DNA of 64,000 nucleotides, taken from positions 31,186,001 through 31,250,000 of the forward strand of contig NC_083566.1 in assembly GCF_019925205.1 (NCBI RefSeq), given 5' to 3'. This document shows, one piece after another, positions 11,380 to 24,989 of this stretch; position 1 is the stretch's first letter, and each line of letters starts with the position of its first letter. The notes below the pieces were generated by a model. The model was not told the origin of the DNA. It made no database searches and saw nothing but the letters and a program-made list of their open reading frames with translations. The DNA is from Metopolophium dirhodum (taxonomy: Eukaryota > Arthropoda > Insecta > Hemiptera > Aphididae). The position numbers were made by a program, and so were the translations under genes.

Positions 11380-13760
11380 ATAAAAATATATAATATTATT
11401 ATAAACATGATATTCTCCTAATTTGCAGTGTATTCATTACGCCGTCACAGTTCAGACAGTTGTCGTAGTTAAGACTCGTAAGAATTTTCTCCGTCTCCTT
11501 TTGACTACCGGTCGCCTATTTACTCCATCGAAGTTCTGCCACGCGGTGTCACGAAACGTGATTGGCGACAATTTATATATATATATATGTATGAAATTCT
11601 CCTCTCCGCGTGTTTTCCATATATTTATGGTCGAAAACTTCGATGTTTATGGAAATTTTATTCGAAAACTGAAAGAGAAATACGATATCAACAGAGTTAA
11701 CACACAACATGACGTTTTTCTTTTCTATTTTAGAAAAATAACCCATATTATATACACAAACACGCGGATAACTTTATACCGTTTGTACCTATATATATAT
11801 ATATTCTTATACCGTATGTGTACCCGTTCGTTATATAACCTCCTACCTTAAGCACACTATACTTCATGTAGGAAATATTCGAAAAAAAAATAAACAAATA
11901 AAGAGTGGGTGAAAATAAAGGCCGTCGAAATATTTTTTTTTTCTTCTGTACCTATACATAACGTATACTGTATATACCTATGTGCATTTACTTTTATACG
12001 GAACATTACATTTCTTCCCGACACGGTGTGCAAGTATGGAATATATTTTATACGCGTACTGTTGGGATTTATATAGGTATAAGTGGGAGGGTTGGGGTGG
12101 GGTGCACGAGAACGGGTCTCTGAACGTGTCGCAATCAGGACACACTACACACTACACCGCGTACCTAAATATGTCACCATACTGGAAAATGTCGTGGCAC
12201 TTAGCCGGAATAAAACTTGATGGAAAAAATTAACGAAACGTTTTAAATTTTTATCGCGATTATACCATTATTACATAATATTAATAAATTGTGCGTGCAT
12301 GTTAAGACATTAACCGCCGCCCACGACTGTATTATTAATGATGTATCTGTTTTTGTTTTTCAACGAGGTTTTTAGAACGGTCAAACAAACGAAACAGGTT
12401 TCTTATCACTCGCACACAAGACGATATACGATTGGATATACCGCTGGTCTGAGAACATTATATTTTAAAACGAGACCGGAATTTGGACGGATTAGGGGCC
12501 AGCTGTAAGATTTGTGGTGATTCAAAAACAAAAATGCGTATGCTACATGCTAATATTTGGATTTAATATTCGTACTGCAGTTCACCGCAGTTTAGAAAAA
12601 ATTAATATTTTTAAATATTACATACAATTTTAACGATTTTCTCTACGGATTATAACATTTCATAATATTAATAATATACATAATATACTCGAAATGTATA
12701 TTATTAGTTCAACTCGATAAACTTACATTACATTTGTTTTGCATGTGAGTCGTCCAACGACTAAAGCCATATTCTAAAAGCATTTTCAATTTCTGAAAAG
12801 TTTATTTTAAAGAATTCGATTTTTTATATTATTAAAAGTATTACTTACATATCATACATCGATACATCTATTCCTTAGTTCACCATTTATTTAGAGGCAA
12901 TTGTATTCTATTACTTACAATCAATTTGATATCAAATACGAATTTCCACCATTCTGACTACTAATCACATGTGTTATAGAATTATAATTGAGTTTACTCA
13001 ATGGAGTTATGTAAAAAAAAAAAAACATTTTTGATGTTCTGATTTGTAGCTTTTGTAAAAATTATACAACCAATGCCATAACTTTGTTATTCATTATTGT
13101 TGTATTTTATTAATTTATTACAAACAAAAGCAAGTTGAAAAACGAAACAGACAGTTAATTATATATTCGTTTACGGTAAATAGTTATTTACATAATTTTT
13201 TTTTCAAATTTATTTCCCTACTGTAACTTGAATATGTATGTAAATTATATATGACTAAAACAAAACTTTAATGTAATGGAACATTTTTTTGATTCTTAGA
13301 GTTTAAAAAAGTTGTTAGCTAATAAAGCTGTTTTTATTGAGATCACGTTTAACTTTTACATAGTCTATATTTTTCAATTTAAACATTTTCAGATTCGTAA
13401 TCTGGTAATTATTCTCGGTAATGAAATAATATGATTTTAACGATAAGAATTAGCTAGATTTTATCAAACCGTCTACTTTGTCATAGTTACGAAGGTTTTG
13501 AAATTAGAAGATAAAAATTAAAGCCTTCCATGGTCTAAAATTTAAGCCACTTTACTTAAACGTTCAAAAGACATTTTTTTGTGAATAATTGTGATATTCA
13601 ATCCAAAAACATGTGTTTATTATAAAGGCCGCTTTCCAGATATGTTTAATTATGACTCAGGATTTCTGAAAGTCAAAAGAAACATCTTGTTACGACAGTA
13701 AACGTATATTTTGATTTATTTTTAAGACGTAAATAAGTAAATACGTAGGTATTTTACCTA
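11380..13760. other. Non-coding stretch with a GC-richer 5' part
   Basis: 11420-12230 is more balanced and holds the longest single open frame in the window (11423-11851, 142 codons). That frame lacks an ATG at its first codon, runs through TA-microsatellite sequence (encoding YIYI stretches), and resembles no known domain. 12240-13760 is AT-rich with no recognised feature. Confidence 0.45.
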
Positions 13761-13769
13761 CGTATACCG

Positions 13770-14035
13770 GGTGATTCTTTTATCAAACAACACTCAATAT
13801 TTCAAAAAGAGTAAATTTTTTTGAAAATATTTTTTTACATAGTTTCAAGTCGCTTACAAAACAACGTTTTAAATATTTTTTATCCTTATAATTTTTTAAG
13901 TTTTTTATTTTTTTAAAAGATAACATAGGGTTTTAATTTTATATTCCAAAGCAGAATATTTTTCTTATCATTTTGATACATGAAAATCGAATTCGGGGCG
14001 AGTAGTTTAGATAAGCGGAGTGGAGTGGTACCAAT
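13770..14035 (+). repeat. Family C dispersed repeat
   Basis: Runs from CCGGGTGATTCTTTTATC to AAGCGGAGTGGAGTGGTACC. Its AGTCGCTTACAAAACAA segment recurs at about 42670, and its ATTTTGAT...GCGGAGTGGAGTGG end recurs, inverted, in 44229-44520. The other locus is therefore the same family interrupted or rearranged around a family B copy. Confidence 0.55.
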
Positions 14036-14039
14036 CTTT

Positions 14040-17000
14040 ATTTTATAAAAAGAAAAAATATTTTATAATTTCACAACTCTGTACAATGTACTTACATAAC
14101 ATTTTCTGAAAATAAATTATAAAATGAATCTATTACATTTCGTTATAAAATAATAATTATATTTCAAAAATTTGGAATGAAATATCTATGAAGATTAATC
14201 TCAAGCTTTCAAAAATATCTATCGTAAATTTGTAAGTACAGTATGTCCATAAGTAAAACGTGTCATATTTTAATGCATTCACCCCTTGGGTGTTCTTAAA
14301 AATCAATTTAAAAACAAGACGAACCTGGCGAACACAACTTTGTACTCAGGAAATATGTTTCAGTTCAAATACATTTCTGGTACATCTAAAGGATAATTAT
14401 TTATTCTAACATTATATTATTATATACAAATTTGAAATTACAGATGACAAAATGACAGCTTACTATCAATTTTATTTGATCTAAGTTTAAAATTGCAACA
14501 CTCGTTTAAATAACCAATTATCATTTATCGATTGCGGCTCTGTCAGATATTTAATACTTATAAGTAACAACTAAATAAAGAAAAATTTAAATGTTGTTAT
14601 TACTACCCGTATTTAATAATCAAATGCAACTATATGTAAGTAGAAAACGTAGTGAGTAAGTAATTCATCGTCGAAATTAAAAAAAAACGTAGGTATTACC
14701 CGTCTGTATTCTGTTTTGTATGACTCTCATATTGTCATCACGTATTGTAATAAAATATTGACAATAGTCGTGTGTTTTAATTTGCTTACTGCTGTAACGG
14801 TTTAAGACAGTAAATCAAAATAAATTCAATATACTCGTGATGGAGTTTCTTTTCGCCGACAAAAAAATCGAATCAGATAATACGGGGCCCAGGCTTAATC
14901 AGGGACATTTTTTCCACACAGAAATATACTCTTCAATCACATCTATCAAGATGGCATGACAGTTCAAAATGTTGTGCTTCACGCGAACAACACAACTGTA
15001 TATTAATACCCAAGGGCGACATCCATCTACTATTCCCTTTTGGTTTTTTTTTTTTAAGTTTGACTATACCATCGCGTAATCTTGTATTTAAAGTTTATTA
15101 ATGATTTAAAAGTGAGATTATTTTTTTTCTGTGAATTATTACGAAAATATTATTGTGCTATTAAACTTTACAGTTATATTTCATACAATGAATACTATGT
15201 TCTAACATAATACCCGTTTAAAAGAAAACACGTCGATGCAACACAAAAAGCGACAGATTTTAATTTAAAAGTTTAAATCGTAGCAAGGTCTCTGTTTTGG
15301 ATAAGTTGTTTCGTTTCTAGTTATGTAATCATCTTAATTATAAAGCGATTTTTAACAGATACTAAACAATAACAAGTCAATTAAAAATAAAAATAATAAC
15401 GCGTATAACGAATCAATGATAGTTTTACACTCAGTTCATTTAATTGATTTTTTAAATAGGTACCTAATAAGAAAATAATGATTAAGTGGAAATGGACTAA
15501 ATATAATTATACGCCAACAAAGAAACAATTGATTTACCTTCGATGATTGGAAAATAATTTTCTCAATTTAATATTATTTAAAATGATAGGTGTTATATTT
15601 AACTATTATAATTTTATTATTTTAATTAAATAAGAAGATCAGGTATATAAGCTAATTTCAGCGTAACTCATATCACAATCATAAATAATTAAAATTATCG
15701 GATAAAAAACTGGAAACTTTAAATGTATAATAATATTAAGTATTATTCATAAAAATTCAACTGAAAAAATACATTTTCTTAACGTGCTTTTAATTAATCC
15801 ATTCTTCTTTGTTAGTAAACACATAAGTAATGAAAATCATTTATATCGCTGAAAATCAATATTTTTAACGTAATTATTAATCGAGTCTTAAAATTATAAC
15901 TGATTAATTATTTATTATACTTAATTTAACTACTAATGTCTATCACTAATTGTTTTTAAATAATTCGTATGTTTATATGAACATGTAATATAACGAATAT
16001 TGAACCAACAATTTGTCAATTAAAATCAATGAAAGTACCTATTGATAAGGGATTCAAAGGAGCATCGGATACCCACAAAATTATGCTGCATTACTTCAAA
16101 AAGTTTGATATTTTTTATTTATCTTGATAACCTATTTCTAATCTTAATATCAAGTACAGCTGATTATCATTAAGAATTTTTAATTATTCAAGATAACACT
16201 AAAAATTAAAAATTAAAAAATATTTAAAATAGAATTTTTGTCCGTGTATAAAAAGTACACACTATAAGTTGTAAATAAAATTACGTTGTTTTTCACTAAC
16301 GAAATAATTTATTAAGATAAATGGTTTAAGTTTGTAAGACGATCAATTGTATGGAAAAACAAATTTAATATATATTCGTAATAATAAATGTATGCTCTTC
16401 ACAAATTATTACACTGTACATTGATTAGATGGTATACGCAACTTTCTGAATTTTTCCCGCAAAATTAATATGATGATTTTCAAAACCAAAGAAACTTTAT
16501 AGAGATCACAGAGAACTATAGAAGTTCACTGAATTTGAGTGTGAGTACTAACAAGATTGATAAGTTGTGAAATTCGGTCATTATTATCCGAACAATCGAG
16601 AAGGAGGTTGAATATCGAATTGGATAGAACTTCAAACACCCGCTGGTTAACCCGCATGCGATAAACCACCAATGGCGTGTACGATTCCTTTAAATAAAGG
16701 ACAATGCGGTTTCTTTACTCCTTGACATAAAAAAATCCTTCAACACGTTGTTTGCTAGTCCACTATTTCCATGAATACCAAAGTATTGTTCGTAGATTTT
16801 GCGGGTGTTGCAAATGTGATAGTGTGTGATCATTGACTTTGACGACTAAGTCTTTCGGTAGTAATGCCAGCCGATAAAGAGTTTCAACTGATAGCATGCA
16901 TTAAATGTATTAACAAGTAAAATGAGCTTTTGACGGAAACATCTATTTCCCTAAAATTGTCTCCATTTACATTTTTAGTACAACTAAAGCCATACGAATT

Positions 17001-17510
17001 TTGTTTAAATACATTTAATTTAATTTTTCGTTTACTTTTTTGTATTCATTGTTGTATCATTTTTGTTGCTTAATCGTTTTTATCTACAGTTTGTTATATT
17101 GAAAAAAAATCTTTTTTTGTAAAAATCCTTGCAATTTATCACACATTTGTAAAATAAAAAAAAAACAGTACCTACTATAATTGTACGATAAGAGAAAAAT
17201 TGTTGATTAATAAACAATTATGTATATTATTATAATAGTCCATACATAATTAAACAAAAAGAATCAAAACTATATATTTTTATCGGAATAAAGAAACTTA
17301 AGATAATAATTTTACTCTAGAAGTTTACAACTGTGACAAAAATGTAGTTCAATACTCCGTGATGTATTGAAAGTGAAAATTGAATTGATACTTTCAATTG
17401 ACATTATGTTATTTAATCATAGGTAACAATATATTTAATAATAATTCATAATGAACTAGTATGTGCTGTGAGTTTGTAGATTTTCAAAACATAAAACTAG
17501 CCTCCAAAAA
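14040..17510. other. AT-rich stretch, nothing recognised
   Basis: No repeat or protein stands out. 16580-16960 is less AT-rich; neither strand gives a recognisable protein there, although the minus strand has a partly open frame. Confidence 0.45.
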
Positions 17511-17512
17511 CT

Positions 17513-18574
17513 CGGTGGCGTATGCAGAATATTTCAAAAGGGGTGGGGGAGGGGGGCTTGAAAATTAATAATATGACAGTTATATTTTTATTTTTTCCAG
17601 TCTAATAATTTCAGACATTTAGGTGAGGTATGAACGAATTCAACTTCGCAATTTTTCTAATAGAAAAAATGCTCTGATCATCAACTTTAATGGAGGTTCT
17701 TGGTAGAAAATTGGAACTAGTTAGTACTTTTGAAAAGTCTCTGTATCTATCAAAATAATTGAGAACAAATTTTAATTTGTTTAAATTTTAATATAATTAA
17801 TATAAAAAAAATTGTTTGGTAACCTTGGTTAGACCGTCTTCCTTGAGATGTTTTCGATTAATTTTAGTTTTTTTGTAAAAACGTAGATAAAAATGTATTT
17901 GTTTGGCTTAAAAGCTTAAAAACTTAATACAAAGTTACACACAAGTTTTACAATAGCTATTTGAAAATATTAACGACACATCAGAACAATTATTTTTTAA
18001 AGCGTTTAAAGTTCAAGTTTTGGCAACAATTCATTTTTAGTTAAAATTTACAAAATGTTCAATTTGCATAGCTAAGAGTTGAATATTTAATACAAGGTCC
18101 CTCTATATGAGTACCTAGTTCATACTGTTACTAAAAAAATCGCTGATTATTTTAGGAAAATAGGTATGCAAATACAATGTTTTTTTAAAAAATGAATTCA
18201 ACCTACCTAGTACCTATATTATTAACTAATAAAAACAATATTAAGATATGTAAAATAAAATATCCAAGGATGGCAACACATCATCTTCACTCAGATTCGT
18301 TTTTCGTATACAATAATGGTGTATAGACACCATTGAATTAAAATCAAACACATCCATTACAGTGACCCACTCGACCCCTACTGTACAACAGAGTGGTTCC
18401 AACTGTCCCATTTTATATTTATGAAGGCTTAGCTAATCCGTTAAAACGTATATGAATGTGTACGTCCTTGTTAACTAGTTGAAAATTGATAAATATTTTT
18501 TTTTTAAAATAATAATAATACGTCCAATAGGGAAGGGGGGTTTCAGCCCGTTATCCCCCCTGCGTATGCCACTG
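17513..18574. mobile_element. hAT-like TIR element carrying a decayed family B copy
   Basis: The left end CGGTGGCGTATGCAG (17513) and right end CTGCGTATGCCACTG (18574) are inverted repeats, and match the CAGTGGCGTA terminus of the hAT relic at 3507. C/G-rich blocks lie just inside both ends. The interior includes a very degraded family B copy that ends about 18415 with CTACTGTACAACAGAGTGG. No exact 8-bp target duplication is visible, so the superfamily is inferred from the termini only. Confidence 0.55.
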
Positions 18575-19179
18575 TCCGAGATTGTTTTTTCTACAATTCT
18601 AATAAAACTTACGCTGTACCAACCTTGGTTAATCGTAAAATATATAGATTCGAAAACAATAATTATACAATATCAATAATTAAATTATAAAATTAATAAA
18701 TTCAATATTAGTATATTTCTTAATTTTCATTCCATGTATTTTAATATCTTCTAATCGGTAGAAGGTTAATGGGTATAGTTGTTAAGTTGTATGAAACATT
18801 TCAAGCACTCGTTGTATGAAAATTTTATGTAACAAATACAGTCCAAAAAGCGTAAGCATATATACCTACGAGTATCATATTAAAACTAATTGCCTCTTCG
18901 CTACTGAAATTAAAATTCCTTTTTACACAACCAGCTGTAATAACCTTGTGAATAAATCTATTATTAATTAACATTTAGCATAATGGCTACATTATTAGCA
19001 ACGCTATATGTTTGTATAATAAGCCCTGCAATTAATACACGAGACGGGTTTGAAAAAAAAATACTAAAATAAAATCTCAACCCAAAAGATGTATAATTCG
19101 TACATGTAAGTAACTAAAGGTTTTAAAATTAAAAGCATTGGTGACACAAAGTTACACAGTAGGAATTGAATTCGTGACG

Positions 19180-19500
19180 TCCACGACTAGGTGAAAGAAT
19201 GGAAAAAAAATCGAGAACAGACACAAAGGCTCGAGTGCCGTCACTACCGTATCGTCGTCACTCCTTAATTAATGTCATTCTACAGGTATATAAAGTGTAA
19301 ATGCAGTGACAAGAAGGGCGGCGGGATGGTCAAACCGGAAAAGTTTAATTTCGTCCTATGTTATGTAGTAACGTGTACGCACCTACGTATAAAAGAACAC
19401 GCAAACAATCGGCATGGCAGCAGCTACAGAAATACCACGGAATTCCAGAACTGTCGACCGAATACTTGACATTATTGTATCTTGTACATAAAACACTCTA
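19180..19500. other. GC-richer island
   Basis: Balanced sequence with CpGs (GTATCGTCGTCACTCC, GGGCGGCGGGATGG). A 65-codon open frame (19272-19469) gives no recognisable protein. It could be regulatory or a diverged exon. Confidence 0.25.
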
Positions 19501-20249
19501 CGGCTGGTAAATGAATAGCAACCCCGAAAAATACGTCTCCAGTTGTACGACCGCTTTAACCCTGGACAAAAATGGTCAATGGATACAAAACTGACCCTTT
19601 CAAAAATTATTCACATTTTTTATAATACACTGTTGCGAGCCTTTTGTCATTAACGAGTTAAAAAGCCTAAGTTAAGTTACGTTTAACTAAATTACATAAC
19701 GAGTTACTTTTTTGATTTTTCATCAAAAGTTACTTCTAAGTTCTGACTTAACGAGTCAACATTTGTTCCATGATATGAAGTTACTTATCAGGTAATTAAT
19801 TTTATAGACACGTCATTTATAAATACATTTTTTTCTCAATATGAACCCCATAAATATCAAATATATTTTATTTTGTACAAAGTATTTTTTATAAATTTAT
19901 ATAGGTACCTATTTAAAAAAAAATTCTAAATATTATTTATAGTGTTATTACATTACCTATATTTATTGTAAATACTAAATTGTAGGCTATCAAAGTATTG
20001 AATGTACATTTCTGGATTTCAACAGAGACCAACATAATTATGTATGTGCCTACATACATTTCTGTATAAAATAATAATGACAAATCTCTCAACATAACAT
20101 TACCACGTTTGCTTCCTAGATATATTCAAAATTAACTTACCAAAAATTAACCAGAATAATAAATAACTATTTTTAGTTGAGTCTATCTTTCTGTTAATAA
20201 CTCCTATACAAATAGCAAAAAAAAAGAAGCTCGAAATAAAATTCACCGA

Positions 20250-20997
20250 GGGAAAAAATCCCACGGATTAAATACGTACTGAAACTTTAATGTTCACTTT
20301 TAATTTCTTTTTGGGTATGATTTTCAAACTAGCTTCTGCATTAGGAATACAAAAAAACACTATTTCACTGCTTTTCAATACTTTATTGGCAACATGAACA
20401 ATAGACTTTCCTGTTTCAATACATGGGTCTTGCTCATCTTTACATTTAGGATTTTCTACTTTTTTATGCTTTAACTTTAAAGACTGTAATACTTTAGATT
20501 GTTGACGATTTTCTGGTTTTATAGAAGTCAGATCTTCTTCATATTCTATAAATGTAATAATTATTCATTTTAAAAATATAATTATAAGTACAAAATGTAT
20601 TATGACAATTACTAACCTGTTCATTTTTCTAATCAAACAAATTATAACATAATATTATTATTATTTATACTGTATTAAATGTTTGATTATTGAATTATTT
20701 TATGGGCTATCGAACATCGACCGACTCACGAGTCACGAGTCATGATTATGTTATTATTACTATTATTAGTAATATGAAATTTAATAACTATGATTATTAT
20801 CTATTTTCTATGTGTACTATTGTGTTATATGATTTTTTGATTTATCACTCTGTGACTCTGTGATGATAATATTATTATTACGTTACAGTATAACCAACAA
20901 AATATTATAAAATAGTATAATTATAATATAATTAAATTATGGCACTCACATATAAACATTTATTTTCGTGGGTTTTTTTTCCGTTGGATTTTTTCCG
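20250..20997 (-). mobile_element. Small TIR element containing a coding exon
   Basis: The left end GGGAAAAAATCCCACGGA (20250-20267) pairs with the right end TCCGTTGGATTTTTTCCG (20980-20997), 16 of 18 positions complementary. The interior holds an open, apparently spliced exon on the minus strand whose stop codon lies directly against the left terminus, the layout expected when a transposon gene ends at its TIR. No target duplication was identified. Confidence 0.45.
20268..20545 (-). CDS. Last exon of an unrecognised, possibly transposon-borne gene
   Basis: Reading the minus strand, an acceptor-like TTACATTTATAG at 20546-20557 is followed by 92 codons with no stop until TAA at 20268-20270. 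The encoded segment is hydrophilic and Lys-rich (EYEEDLTSIKPENRQQSK near its start, KKKLKVNIKVSVRI at its end), with two Cys about ten residues apart (KCKDEQDPC) and a short hydrophobic patch (EIVFFCIPNA). It has no methionine start, which fits an internal or final exon. An open run this long in about 70% AT sequence is notable. I do not recognise the family. It lies within the small TIR element, so it may be part of a transposase or a captured host exon. Confidence 0.45.
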
Positions 20998-21050
20998 ACT
21001 ACCCTCTTACGTATTAATACGTATATTGTATTATTTTTACTTCAATATCT

Positions 21051-21955
21051 TAGATAGTTCTGAGCAGAGCAATGAATGTATAAAATTTCAATAATGTGTG
21101 TTTTTTTTGGGGGTCATCATGGTTTGGGGGGCAATAACACTGCTTCGATTTTTTTCAACAGTATTTTGTTCGATGGGAAAGTGAATCTAGTTGGTGCTTC
21201 GGGAGGTCAAAATTAAAAAAAATTTCAATAGTTTTCAATAGCGCAGGAAAAAACAAAAACAAAAATTAAGGAAAACGGTAATTTTTGCGCAAAATCGGTT
21301 TTCGACCAAGTCGATTTTGGTTTTTGCTGTAACTCTAAAACAAATTACCGTAGATGCATGACATTTTCACTGAATGTTTATATAAGGATTTTCTATCCAC
21401 AATACAATATTTACAAAATATTTTTACTCATTTTGAACTGTTCATGGACATTTTTAATTTTTTTAGTTTTTTTTGTTCTATAAATGTCAATAAAATGTTA
21501 TTATTGTCAGATCAAAAAACGCGAAAATTAAATACGAGGCTTCTAATATATTGTTACAATAGCAGCTAAACAATTTTAAAAAGACATAGGCATAAATTTT
21601 TTTTTATGAGTATTTAAACTTCGAATTTTCACAAAATTAATCAATTCTAAAATTAAAACATGATTTTGCAGTTAAAAATGTGTAAAATGTTTAACTTTTA
21701 TATCCAAGGATTGAAGATTTAAATCAAGGTTCCACGTAAATAAATAAATAAATAACTTTATTCACATTAATATCATCAAATAATATACTTAGAAGGTTAG
21801 AAATATATCATAGGCTGACAGTCTTCGTTCAGAATCGTTTTTCGTAAACAATGATATCATATCATTGAGTTCAAATTTAACACGCCATCTATTACAGTGA
21901 CCCACTTGTAACATACTGTACAGCAGAGTGACACCCACTTGCCCAAATTTTTATT
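21051..21955 (+). repeat. Family B dispersed repeat
   Basis: Starts TAGATAGTTCTGAGCAGAGC and ends CTGTACAGCAGAGTGACACC, CACTTGCCC. It carries the landmarks TTGTTCGATGGGAAAGTGAA, AAATTACCGTAGATGCATGA and GACAGTC..TCAGAATCG. It is a shortened version (about 0.9 kb) of the copy at 42747-44225. The small open frame at 21354-21569 is internal to the repeat. Confidence 0.8.
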
Positions 21956-22205
21956 TTTGTATACCTATAAATTAAAACCTATATACTTTTATTAAATGTA
22001 CTCGTTGTGGTTTGGTATGGACTATAAATATTTAGTTTAAAAAAAAGCAACTAATTTTTAACTAAGTTTAGTTAATTTGTTTTCTATTTGACTTGTAACT
22101 TTTGCAAGTTACAAATTAAGAAAAGTAACTATTAACTTAAAACATAACTTACACTTTTTCACATTAACTTGTACGAGTTAAAATAATTAGCTGACTTTTC
22201 CACCC

Positions 22206-24358
22206 TTGTACCGTTGACAATTAAATACTATACAATAATTCCAAACACTAACTCATTCTTCGTAATAAATAGTAATTGAGTTTAAAATCCATAAAACTCT
22301 TTGAAATTATACATTGAGCACAATTTCATCATAAATTACTCTTTTAACAATATTAGATATCATAATATAAACTCTTACGCTAATATTCCTGTATGATGTA
22401 TTGACATATTTTTCAACCAAAGAAATCAAAATTCCACACAAACACAAAAACTCTATTATATATAAGTGTTCGCCCTTCGTGTTCTACAGGCCCCGGGAAA
22501 GGCTTAGTGAACTTTTATTCGTTGGGGGCTCGTGTATATTATTAATTTTTGAAACAACGGTCGTTTATCAATGTCAATTCAGTGTGTGTTTGAAAATGTA
22601 GTGTATATATGTGTATGAGGCTGTACGAATATATTCTACGTACTTTAATCAGAAAGGATTACGTGTGCTTGCGTGAAAATAATCCACCCGGTGGTACTTA
22701 AAGTGGAGATGGTAACAGGGGGGAAAGTTCGTATTAACTAATTGAAAATGTTACGTGAAATAATTTACGCGAGCATAGACCAAATAGAATACACTAGGAG
22801 TTTGAAATACATTTTATGAATTATTTTCTAGTAAGTACCGTATATTCGCTAGATTAATTTAAATTAAGAGTTTACCAGCATATACTCGGACATTTTATCG
22901 GTTCAAATAATTTAATACCTAAATTTGATTTTATTATAAATTACAAGTTATGTTAAAATGTAAATAATGTATGTACAAAAAATTAACGTCAACAATGTTG
23001 AACAATCTCTAATTCAAATCTCTTAAGTTTATTGAATATGTTATGAATTATAATTTAAAAAATATTTGAGTATTGGTAATATATTATAGTGTAATACATT
23101 ATACTCGCATGTTTCAGTAACTAATAAACAAAATTTTTGCAATATCAAGAACTAGGTAGAAAAGTATTTATAGTTTCGAATTAAAATAGTGTTAAAACAA
23201 AATCAAATACAAATTAGAAAAATAAAATAAAGATGAAATAATATTAGAACATATTATTTAAACTAGGAAGCCCGAATACTAAATGAAAGAAGGAGCATTA
23301 ATGAATAAGTAAGTTTTTGGGTTGATTAATGTAATTTAGGGTGCGTGAGAAAATTGAATAGCTCCAATTATTTGGTATCGAATAGGACGCAGTTTAAATT
23401 ACTTTAAAGCGATATGGCTAAAATACATGTTGCAATAAGTTTAAGAATACAATTTACAACTATACTGCATTAGCGAAATTATAGTTTATTTAGTCTTTAA
23501 TTCGTTTTCAACTTATATCAAAACATGAATATTTTTTTCTTAGTTATGGTAATGAAAAAGTTTCCACCCAAACGTAATGAAAATCTTCACGAAAAAAATA
23601 AATTTTAACATCTTTTTACAAAGGTTTTTTTTTTAATATAGAACAAAATATCTGTTTTAAAGTTTAGTTAAAACACGACTCATAAATAAGAATAAATGTC
23701 ATGAAAGTATTAAGACATGAGATGAATACGAAATCGACGGTTTGCATAGCTGTGAATAATTTCGGCATTAGGCCTGATTCGAACTGTATAGTTGAAGCTT
23801 CCGATGGATTTCGAATTTTAAATAAATTATTATTAAATTGTGTCCATAACTACTAAATTCGTGTAAAACTATGTTTGCGGACATTTAAACACTACAATAT
23901 TTTTAATCACACAGTAGGTATATAGGTATATAATTTTAAATTTAAATTTACAATCATTAATAATTATCCCTGCTGGTCTTATCAGCTGCATTAAAATTAA
24001 GTACGTACATTGTTAATAATGCATATCAGTACATCATAGACAAATTGCGCTGTTAAGGTACCTACAATTATCCGCTATGCATTTAAATATCCAACATTTT
24101 GGGAATTCATACCGTTTTTAGCGTAGAGCACTTTGATTTATTTCATGAACACAACACATTATATCAAGTACTCATGTGATAAAATATTTACAAAAGAAAA
24201 CTCACTGCGTTACGCGAAATGTAGGTACCTTTTTATAAATAAAAAAGAAAGTTTTTTAGACATTTGGCCAGGTTTCAACCCGGCCGTTTCCTGTCCGCTG
24301 TTCAACGACTGGAAAAATATGCATTTTCTTGCCGACATATTGTTACGTACCATACTCC
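22206..24358. other. AT-rich stretch, nothing recognised
   Basis: No recognisable protein or repeat structure. 22470-22740 is slightly less AT-rich. Confidence 0.45.
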
Positions 24359-24417
24359 AAATAAATAAATAAATAAATAAATAATCACTCGAATCCTACC
24401 CCCCCCCCCCCCCCCCC
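24357..24417. repeat. (ATAA)n microsatellite followed by 19-C tract
   Basis: About six ATAA units (24357-24383) are followed after 15 bases by a 19-nt C homopolymer (24399-24417). Confidence 0.9.
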
Positions 24418-24989
24418 AGAAAATTCTTACCGCAAAACCAGTGTATTGTACCGAAAAAAGATTATAAAATGTATTATGTGCTGCAGTGTGAAATACTTAA
24501 CCAAATGTGACTTTTTTTCAGATAAAATTGAAAGAAAATCTAAGCATTTATTATACTTTTATAAAAACTTCCAACATTTGAATTCCATGTTACTCTATAT
24601 TCTATAAAGTATTTGACAAACATTCATAAATATTAAATACGTACACACATAATATAACAGATATTCCTTGACTTTGCTTTTTTTAGTTTAAAAAAATTCT
24701 ATCTTCACCCAATCCTAAAAATATTTTTACATTAAACATTAGAACGAATTGTCACTTACAATATACACATACCTAGTTAAATTACATTATACAACTATAG
24801 TATGCATCTACGTTCGTTCAATAATTTTTTTTAATGTACGTGATAATATTGTTTTGTTTTGAACTCAATCTAATCAATGAATACAAACAACATCTAAGTA
24901 TAATAAAACAAAAAAAAATTATGTTAAGCATAAAAATAAGTTTTAGTCGATCTATTTCGTAGATAATATCAGTACTAATAAAACAAATT

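Larger units (their letters stand above)
19640..22205. mobile_element. Large nested inverted-repeat element (TTAACTNGTTA-rich termini)
   Basis: The left terminus (about 19650-19770) is rich in AACGAGTTA, TAAGTTAAGTTACGTTTAAC and CAAAAGTTACTT words. The reverse complement of 22065-22205 carries the same series: AACTCGTACAAGTTAATG, GAAAAAGTGTAAGTTATG, TAGTTACTTTTC. The termini pair over roughly 100 bp at modest identity. Inside lie a second small TIR element (20250-20997) and a family B copy (21051-21955), which are probably later insertions. Exact ends and target duplication are not resolved. Confidence 0.5.

Noticed and set aside
11423..11851. Longest single open frame (142 codons)
   Set aside because: Starts at a non-ATG codon, passes through TA microsatellites, shows no domain, and no splice or codon evidence supports it.
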